Source: UMGS1251 sp036666555 | GTDB taxonomy: Bacteria; Bacillota; Clostridia; Lachnospirales; Lachnospiraceae | Length of the DNA: 36,842 nt | Assembly (NCBI GenBank): GCA_036666555.1 | Contig: JAVWVS010000022.1 | Coordinates: forward strand, 1-36,842 | Direction: 5' to 3' | Part shown: positions 32,199 to 36,842 of the stretch, one piece after another | Layout: each line of letters opens with the position of its first letter | How positions within the stretch are numbered: position 1 is the first letter of the stretch | The notes under the pieces: generated by a model | Database searches by the model: none | Told to the model about the DNA's origin: nothing | What the model saw: the letters and a program-made list of their open reading frames with translations, nothing else | Translations under genes and position numbers: made by a program

Positions 32199-32939
32199 TT
32201 ACATTGCCATTCCGCCATCTACGTGAAGCACTTGCCCGGTAATATATCCCGCTTCTTGGGATGCGAGAAATGCTACTGCATTGGCAATATCTTCCGGTTG
32301 ACCAAGAATCCCTAGTGGTATCTGTAACCGCGTCGATTCTTTTACTTTTTCAGAAAGTGCCTCTGTCATGTCTGTTTCAATAAACCCGGGAGCAACGGCA
32401 TTGACCGTGATATGTCTGGATGCAAGTTCTCTTGCAGCCGCTTTGGTAAGTCCAATCACACCTGCCTTAGACGCCGCATAATTTGCCTGCCCTGCATTGC
32501 CCATCACACCTACCACCGAAGACATATTAATAATTCTTCCACTTTTTTGTTTCATCATCTGTCTGGATACAAAACGAATGCAGTGAAAGGTTCCCTTTAA
32601 ATTCACATTCAGTACTTGGTCAAAATCTTCTTCCGACATCTTCATCAACAATCCGTCTTTTGTAATTCCTGCATTGTTCACTAACACGTCAATGCTGCCA
32701 AGTTGTGCAATGATATCCTTTATAAATAACTCACATGCTTTGAAATCAGATACGTCACATTGGTAGGTCATGGCTTTTCCACCTGCATGTTCAATCTCTG
32801 CCTGCACCATCTCCGCTTTTTCTTTCGAGCCTTGGTAGTTAATGACAACCATCGCACCTTGTCTGGCAAGTGTTTGTGCCACTGCTTTTCCAATTCCTCT
32901 AGACGCTCCTGTTACAACTGCTACTTTTCCTTCTAACAT
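32199..32939 (-). CDS. fabG: 3-oxoacyl-ACP reductase
   Basis: A 246-aa short-chain dehydrogenase. The cofactor motif TGASRGIG is at 10-17, NNAG is at 88-91, and the catalytic Ser140/141, Tyr154 and Lys158 are present. It reduces 3-oxoacyl-ACP with NADPH. The ATG at 32939 has AGGAG eight bases upstream and overlaps the end of fabD by seven bases. Confidence 0.95.
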   Translation of the reverse strand: MLEGKVAVVTGASRGIGKAVAQTLARQGAMVVINYQGSKEKAEMVQAEIEHAGGKAMTYQCDVSDFKACELFIKDIIAQLGSIDVLVNNAGITKDGLLMKMSEEDFDQVLNVNLKGTFHCIRFVSRQMMKQKSGRIINMSSVVGVMGNAGQANYAASKAGVIGLTKAAARELASRHITVNAVAPGFIETDMTEALSEKVKESTRLQIPLGILGQPEDIANAVAFLASQEAGYITGQVLHVDGGMAM

Positions 32940-33856
32940 CTCAATTCTCCTACTGCTTTTTCTATATCTTCCCATGTTCCCACATTGATTACATGCGCAT
33001 CCCGATTTATTTTTCGCATAAATCCAGCCAATGTTTTTCCAGGACCAATTTCCACAAAGGTATCCACTCCGTCATTTAGCATGGCTTCTACGCTTTGCTG
33101 CCAGCGAACAGAGGATGCAACTTGTTTTGAGAGTAATTTTTTTGTTTCTTGTATGTCCGTTATATATTTTGCTGTCACATTGGTCACATAAGGAATCTGT
33201 AATGGTTGTAGCTGGATGGGTTCCAGTATGTTTGCTAATGCATTCCCTGCGCCTTGTAGCATAGGTGAATGAAAGGGTCCGCTTACATTTAATAAAACTA
33301 CTCGTTTTGCACCATTTTGTTTGACTATTTCTCCTGCCAATTCTACTGCTTTTGTTTCCCCGGTAATAACGACTTGACCCGGGCAGTTATAATTGGCAAT
33401 GGTCACGCCCTTTATTTCTTTTATGAGAACTTCTATTTGTTCCCCATTCAGTCCCAGTATTGCAGCCATAGCGCCGGCTCCTTCCGGAACTGCTTCTTGC
33501 ATGAAAATACCACGTTTTCTTACCAGTGCAATCGCATCTTGCTCCGCCATGCCACCGGCTGCCCATAATGCAACATATTCTCCCAAACTTAATCCTGCTG
33601 CTACATCTGGAGTGATTCCCTGCTCCCTTAGTACTTTGGTCATGGCGATACAGGTAGTGACTAATGCCGTCTGGGTATATTCTGTCATATCCAATTTTTC
33701 ATTTTCTTCAAAACAAAGTGCCGGCATATCCAAATCTAATATTTTTGAAGCATGATCATATACCGTCTTTGCCGTCTGACTTTGCTCATAAAAATCTTTC
33801 CCCATGCCTGCTTTTTGTGCGCCTTGCCCGGGAAATAGAAATGCAATCTTACTCAT
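32933..33856 (-). CDS. fabD: malonyl-CoA:ACP transacylase
   Basis: A 307-aa transacylase that loads malonate onto ACP. FPGQGAQKAGMG opens the protein, the nucleophile Ser90 is in GLSLGEY, and the catalytic His is in GPFHSPML. It overlaps fabK by eight bases and fabG by seven, so the three are coupled. Confidence 0.95.
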   Translation of the reverse strand: MSKIAFLFPGQGAQKAGMGKDFYEQSQTAKTVYDHASKILDLDMPALCFEENEKLDMTEYTQTALVTTCIAMTKVLREQGITPDVAAGLSLGEYVALWAAGGMAEQDAIALVRKRGIFMQEAVPEGAGAMAAILGLNGEQIEVLIKEIKGVTIANYNCPGQVVITGETKAVELAGEIVKQNGAKRVVLLNVSGPFHSPMLQGAGNALANILEPIQLQPLQIPYVTNVTAKYITDIQETKKLLSKQVASSVRWQQSVEAMLNDGVDTFVEIGPGKTLAGFMRKINRDAHVINVGTWEDIEKAVGELRC

Positions 33857-34787
33857 AAAATCCTGCTCCTTTGATTAGTGCGTCTGTCTGTGCGACTAAT
33901 TTTTGAATCAATTCTTCACAGCTCATTTCTTCTTTGACCATCCCTGCTATCTGCCCTGCCATTACGCTTCCATGGATGATATCGCCTTCGACTACTGCCT
34001 TTCGAAGACCACCCAGTGTCAGATATTCCAGTTGTTCAAAGGATGCTCCCTCATTTTCCAATCGCAGGTATTCTTTCGTCATTTGGTTGCGAAGTGCACG
34101 TACCGGATGACCGCTTATCCTTCCAGTTACCCGGGAGTCAATGTCTTTTGCCTTTAAAATGCATTTTTTGTAATTGTCGTGTACTTGTGATTCCTTGGTC
34201 ACCACAAAGTGAGTTCCCATTTGGATTCCTTGCGCTCCCAACATAAATGCTGCGGCAATTCCTCTGCCATCTGCAATTCCTCCAGCCGCAATTACGGGGA
34301 TGCTGACTGCATCCACAATCTGGGGGACTAACACCATGGTGGTGTTTTCACCGATATGTCCACCGGCTTCTGTCCCTTCTCCAACGAGTGCATCCGCCCC
34401 ACAGCGTTCCATTCTCTTTGCCATTGCCACTGATGCAACCACCGGGATTACTTTAATTCCGGCTTCTTTCCACATCTTCATATATTTTTCCGGGTTTCCT
34501 GCTCCAGTGGTAACCACCTTTACACCCTCTTGTACAATAATTTCAGCCACTTCATCTGCATAAGGGCTCATTAGCATAATATTGACACCAAATGGTTTCT
34601 CGGTTCTTTTTTTCACTTCTTTGATTTGTTCCCGTACCCAATCCCCCGGAGCACTTGCGGAACCAATCAGTCCCAGTCCTCCGGCTTCCGATACAGCGGC
34701 CGCAAGATGATACTCCGCAACCCAAGCCATGCCACCTTGGATGATGGGATATTCAATTCCTAATAATCTTGTTACTTCTGTTTTCAT
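33849..34787 (-). CDS. fabK: enoyl-ACP reductase II (FMN-dependent)
   Basis: A 312-aa FMN-dependent TIM-barrel enoyl reductase, the FabK type used instead of FabI by many Gram-positive anaerobes and insensitive to triclosan. Landmarks are YPIIQGGMAWVAEYHLAAAV, EGTEAGGHIGENTTM and AAGGIADGRG. It completes each elongation cycle with NAD(P)H. It lies between acpP and fabD, the usual FabK position, which separates it from the Cys-rich paralogue at 25877. Confidence 0.95.
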   Translation of the reverse strand: MKTEVTRLLGIEYPIIQGGMAWVAEYHLAAAVSEAGGLGLIGSASAPGDWVREQIKEVKKRTEKPFGVNIMLMSPYADEVAEIIVQEGVKVVTTGAGNPEKYMKMWKEAGIKVIPVVASVAMAKRMERCGADALVGEGTEAGGHIGENTTMVLVPQIVDAVSIPVIAAGGIADGRGIAAAFMLGAQGIQMGTHFVVTKESQVHDNYKKCILKAKDIDSRVTGRISGHPVRALRNQMTKEYLRLENEGASFEQLEYLTLGGLRKAVVEGDIIHGSVMAGQIAGMVKEEMSCEELIQKLVAQTDALIKGAGFYE

Positions 34788-34809
34788 ATTGCCACCCTTT
34801 CTTTCCTGA

Positions 34810-35028
34810 TTATTTATCTAAATATGCAATAACATCGCCAACTGTTAGGATTTTTTCTAAATCGTCGGTTGGAATTTCCACATTATATTCTTCTTCTAAC
34901 GCCATGACCAATTCAAATAAATCTAAGGAATCCGCACCCAAATCTTCTTTAAAAGTTGTTTCCTCTGTAATTTTGTTAATATCTGCTCCCAATGATTCTG
35001 CCACAATTTCTTTTACTTTTTCTAACAT
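34810..35028 (-). CDS. acpP: acyl carrier protein
   Basis: A 72-aa ACP with the phosphopantetheine attachment Ser34 in GADSLDLFELVM. It carries the growing fatty chain. The ATG at 35028 has GAGGAG nine bases upstream; an in-frame ATG at 35091 overlaps fabH and is not used. It lies 56 bp after fabH. Confidence 0.95.
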   Translation of the reverse strand: MLEKVKEIVAESLGADINKITEETTFKEDLGADSLDLFELVMALEEEYNVEIPTDDLEKILTVGDVIAYLDK

Positions 35029-35084
35029 TATTTTGATCTCCTCTTTTTTTGCTTTTATTTGTGTTTCATTGTTACCATTCTTTT

Positions 35085-36038
35085 TTACCACTCTAATAAA
35101 CTTGCTCCCCAGGACAATCCTGCTCCAAACCCAGATAACACCATTTTCTGCCCTTTTTTCAGTATTCCCTTCTGGTTCATTTCATCTAACAATAATGGAA
35201 TGCTTGCCGAAGAGGTGTTCCCATATTCTGCAAGATTCATAGGAAATTTTGAAATATCTGTTTGTAACCGTTTTGCCACTGCTTCTACAATTCGCTGATT
35301 GGCCTGATGTAAGATAAAATAATCAATCTCTTTCATATCTACCTGATTTTTATCCAATAATTCCTGTATGGATTCTGGCACTTTTTTGACTGCAAATTTA
35401 AATACTGCCTGCCCATCCATTTGCATATACGCTTCTTTTTGCTCATCGTTTCTTTTTTCGCATCTGGTTTCACAGGTAAGTGCCGCTCCTTTTTCTCCTA
35501 TGGAATGGGTGACACATTTAGGAAGGATTCCTTCTGCTTCTTTCAAAATAACTGCGCCTGCCCCGTCGCCAAACAGGATACAAGTTCCTCTGTCTTTCCA
35601 GTCCACTAAACTCGAAAGTGCTTCTGCACCAACCACCAGAATCGTCTTGTACACTCCACTTGCAATATAGGCCTGAGCGGTATTATACGCAAATATAAAC
35701 CCGCTGCACGCAGCGTTTAAATCGAAACAAGTTGCATTTGCCGCACCGATTTCACTTTGCACCATACATGCGGCGCAAGGCATAATCACATTGGAAGAAA
35801 TGGTGGATACGATAATCAAATCAATTTCCGTGGCTGAAATTTGTGCATTAAAAAGTGCTGCTTTTGCTGCCTTCACTGCCATGGAAACAGTTGTATCCTC
35901 CTCCACAATATGACGTCTGATTACACCGGTTCGCTCTCTAATCCACTCATCATTCGTGTCCACGAACTTGGCTAAATCATTATTATCTAAATACTTTGAT
36001 GGCACATAGCTCCCCGTCCCACATATCTTTCCTATCAT
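35085..36038 (-). CDS. fabH: 3-oxoacyl-ACP synthase III
   Basis: A 317-aa initiation condensing enzyme that joins acetyl-CoA (or a branched primer) to malonyl-ACP. The triad is Cys111 (DLNAACSGF), the His of HQANQRI and the Asn of GNTSSASIP. GGAG lies six bases before the ATG at 36038; a TTG twelve bases earlier would overlap that site. It is the first gene of the FASII operon, behind the FabT-like box. Confidence 0.95.
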   Translation of the reverse strand: MIGKICGTGSYVPSKYLDNNDLAKFVDTNDEWIRERTGVIRRHIVEEDTTVSMAVKAAKAALFNAQISATEIDLIIVSTISSNVIMPCAACMVQSEIGAANATCFDLNAACSGFIFAYNTAQAYIASGVYKTILVVGAEALSSLVDWKDRGTCILFGDGAGAVILKEAEGILPKCVTHSIGEKGAALTCETRCEKRNDEQKEAYMQMDGQAVFKFAVKKVPESIQELLDKNQVDMKEIDYFILHQANQRIVEAVAKRLQTDISKFPMNLAEYGNTSSASIPLLLDEMNQKGILKKGQKMVLSGFGAGLSWGASLLEW

Positions 36039-36070
36039 ACTTTTCTCCAATTTGTTTTATCACCTTATTG

Positions 36071-36102
36071 TTTGACTATAAAGTACTTTGACTATCAAAG
36101 TA
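36071..36102. promoter_or_regulatory. FabT-like operator, with a degenerate upstream copy
   Basis: TACTTTGA-CTA-TCAAAGTA (36084-36102) is a perfect palindrome with 8-bp arms, close to the FabT box TTTGAnnaTCAAA. A second TTTGACTAT lies 16 bp away at 36071. The palindrome overlaps the -10 box and transcription start of the fabH promoter. Confidence 0.75.
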
Positions 36103-36126
36103 TATCATAAAAAAAAGAATTGTCAA
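36099..36126 (-). promoter_or_regulatory. promoter of the FASII operon
   Basis: On the minus strand TTGACA (36126-36121), a 16-bp spacer and an extended -10 box TGA-TATACT (36104-36099) precede fabH. Its -35 box overlaps that of the divergent tRNA promoter. Confidence 0.75.
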
Positions 36127-36148
36127 GTCCTGCTTTTTATGATAGAAT
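36120..36148 (+). promoter_or_regulatory. promoter of tRNA-Leu
   Basis: TTGTCA (36120-36125), a 17-bp spacer and TAGAAT (36143-36148) lie 32 bp before the tRNA. Each box differs from consensus at one position. Confidence 0.7.
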
Positions 36149-36180
36149 AGCAATTGCGAGTGATTCAACACTATTCGCAT

Positions 36181-36263
36181 GCGGAAATGGCGGAATGGCA
36201 GACGCGCTAGATTCAGGTTCTAGTGAGGGTTTCCTCATGAGGGTTCAAGTCCCTTTTTCCGCA
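36181..36263 (+). tRNA. tRNA-Leu (anticodon CAG)
   Basis: The acceptor stem GCGGAAA pairs with TTTCCGC, with discriminator A. The anticodon stem CTAGA/TCTAG holds the loop TTCAGGT with anticodon CAG. The long variable arm TGAGG-GTTT-CCTCA is the leucine/serine-type class II hallmark, and the T-loop is TTCAAGT. CCA is not encoded. Confidence 0.95.
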
Positions 36264-36270
36264 TTTAACA

Positions 36271-36309
36271 AAACAGCACGAACCAATTTATTAGGTTCGT
36301 GCTGTTTTT
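36271..36309 (+). terminator. terminator of tRNA-Leu
   Basis: A perfect 14-bp stem, AAACAGCACGAACC with GGTTCGTGCTGTTT, and a nine-base loop are followed by TT directly after the T-ended arm. It begins eight bases after the tRNA. Confidence 0.9.
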
Positions 36310-36313
36310 ATTA

Positions 36314-36448
36314 TGCAATATTGATTACCGTGTCAAAAGTGTTTCTTCACGTCATGCTCGCATGTAAGTGGAGATAACACTTTATGGCACGTCCTACAAT
36401 TCGTGTAATCATTGGTTAGGGTGTTTTGACACCCTAACCAATATTGCA
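36314..36448. repeat. 135-bp element with 25-bp imperfect terminal inverted repeats
   Basis: The segment 36314-36338 and the reverse complement of 36424-36448 agree at 22 of 25 positions (both begin TGCAATATTG and end GTGTCAAAA). Inside the right part is a perfect 14-bp hairpin (36411-36424 with 36429-36442, loop TTTG), which has no T-run on either strand. There is no open frame of note. It may be a MITE-like relic or a structured RNA; no clear target duplication is seen at its edges. Confidence 0.55.
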
Positions 36449-36458
36449 ACAAAGGAAC

Positions 36459-36659
36459 TTATGCCTTTACCAAAGTTGCGTCATAACCTAAATCTTCTAA
36501 AATTTCAATAGCTTTTCCCATACATTCATCACAATCACACACAGAAACCTGCTTTTTTTCTACATTTACTTCATGCTCAATTCCCGCCACTTCCAAAGCC
36601 TTATGAATCTTTTCTCCACAATTGGAACAGCAAAGATCCGGCGTACTTAATATTCTCAT
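36459..36659 (-). CDS. small heavy-metal-associated (CopZ-like) protein
   Basis: A 66-aa HMA-fold protein. The metal site is the CCSNC block (Cys10, Cys11, Cys14) at the end of the first strand, as in copper chaperones, although the usual Met-x-Cys is replaced by a Leu-Cys-Cys. A second cluster, Cys41, Cys43 and Cys46 (CDCDEC), is not part of the standard domain and may bind more metal. AAGGAG lies eight bases before the ATG, and a strong promoter is at 36693-36721. No copper ATPase is in view, so the metal and partner are unknown. Confidence 0.8.
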   Translation of the reverse strand: MRILSTPDLCCSNCGEKIHKALEVAGIEHEVNVEKKQVSVCDCDECMGKAIEILEDLGYDATLVKA

Positions 36660-36692
36660 TTCACTTACTCCTTCCTCATTTTCCTATCTTTC

Positions 36693-36721
36693 ATTATATG
36701 ACAACCATATTTTTAGGTCAA
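36693..36721 (-). promoter_or_regulatory. promoter of the heavy-metal-associated protein gene
   Basis: On the minus strand TTGACC (36721-36716), a 17-bp spacer and TATAAT (36698-36693) lie 33 bp before the ATG. Confidence 0.7.
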
Positions 36722-36722
36722 C

Positions 36723-36791
36723 ACTATTCTTTTTCTTCCAAAAACTCCGGGTGATCCTCCAAAAACTCTGGACACTCTTTTAAAAAACCCG
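36723..36791 (-). pseudogene. short remnant encoding a repeated PEFLE sequence
   Basis: On the minus strand a 23-codon frame reads CPEFLEDHPEFLEEKE up to a TAG, with a direct repeat at DNA level. A stop lies just upstream in frame and no start is available. A 12-codon frame MNYAPKEYGANF lies just before it in another frame. This looks like the frame-shifted tail of a gene, but it could be chance. Confidence 0.25.
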
Positions 36792-36842
36792 TCTTTAGAA
36801 GTTAGCACCATATTCTTTAGGAGCATAATTCATATATCATCT

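Noticed and set aside
34769..35242. 157-codon plus-strand frame opposite acpP and fabH
   Set aside because: It spans two convincing minus-strand genes and shows only low-complexity Ser/Phe-rich sequence.
36120..36377. 85-codon plus-strand frame across the tRNA
   Set aside because: It runs through tRNA-Leu and its terminator, which explain this sequence completely.
1..36842. CRISPR array, prophage, complete insertion sequence or rRNA operon
   Set aside because: No regularly spaced repeats, phage structural genes, transposase genes or rRNA signatures were seen on either strand.

Overview
The window looks like chromosomal DNA from a low-GC Gram-positive Clostridium relative, most likely a Lachnospiraceae gut anaerobe. 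The reasons are AT-rich spacers, strong AGGAGG-type ribosome sites, TTGACA/TATAAT promoters, a clostridial FASII operon (fabH-acpP-fabK-fabD-fabG-fabF-accB-fabZ-accC-accDA), PPi-type phosphofructokinases, a dlt operon and a TPP riboswitch. Species assignment is inference; no rRNA is present.

Left part (1-8.1 kb): the first codons of a minus-strand gene with a near-consensus promoter and an operator-like repeat; a solitary S8 (subtilisin-like) protease; a divergent MarR-MATE efflux pair with a predicted operator; a TetR regulator plus CPA2 cation/proton antiporter behind a promoter framed by a 20-bp perfect inverted repeat; a family 2 glycosyltransferase; and the first of two PPi-type phosphofructokinases.

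Middle part (8.2-21.8 kb): a two-gene unit encoding a secreted Ig-like-repeat protein and a membrane pseudokinase with a TPR-like outer part (function unknown); a second PPi-type phosphofructokinase; a glycerol operon (glpK, GlpA-like dehydrogenase, FAD oxidoreductase, DUF1667 protein); and, divergently, dltABCD. A 53-aa reading frame overlapping the end of dltD has the size, single membrane helix and C-terminal FVYNQF motif of DltX. The operon closes with a strong terminator.

Right part (21.8-36.8 kb): a helical protein of unknown function; a TPP-riboswitch-controlled thiamine-precursor ABC transporter (thiamine-binding protein, permease, lipoprotein, ATPase); a FabT-like MarR regulator; and an eleven-gene FASII operon ending in a Cys-rich flavin oxidoreductase. 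The FASII promoter carries a FabT-like box, TACTTTGA-CTA-TCAAAGTA. Its -35 hexamer overlaps, on the other strand, the -35 hexamer of a tRNA-Leu(CAG) promoter. Beyond the tRNA terminator are a 135-bp element with 25-bp imperfect terminal inverted repeats, a small heavy-metal-binding protein gene and a short gene remnant.

How the genes work together: malonyl-CoA supply (AccB/AccC/AccDA) and chain elongation (FabH/D/G/Z/K/F with ACP) sit in one repressor-controlled unit. Glycerol uptake and oxidation enter glycolysis next to PPi-linked phosphofructokinase. The dlt genes esterify teichoic acids with D-alanine.
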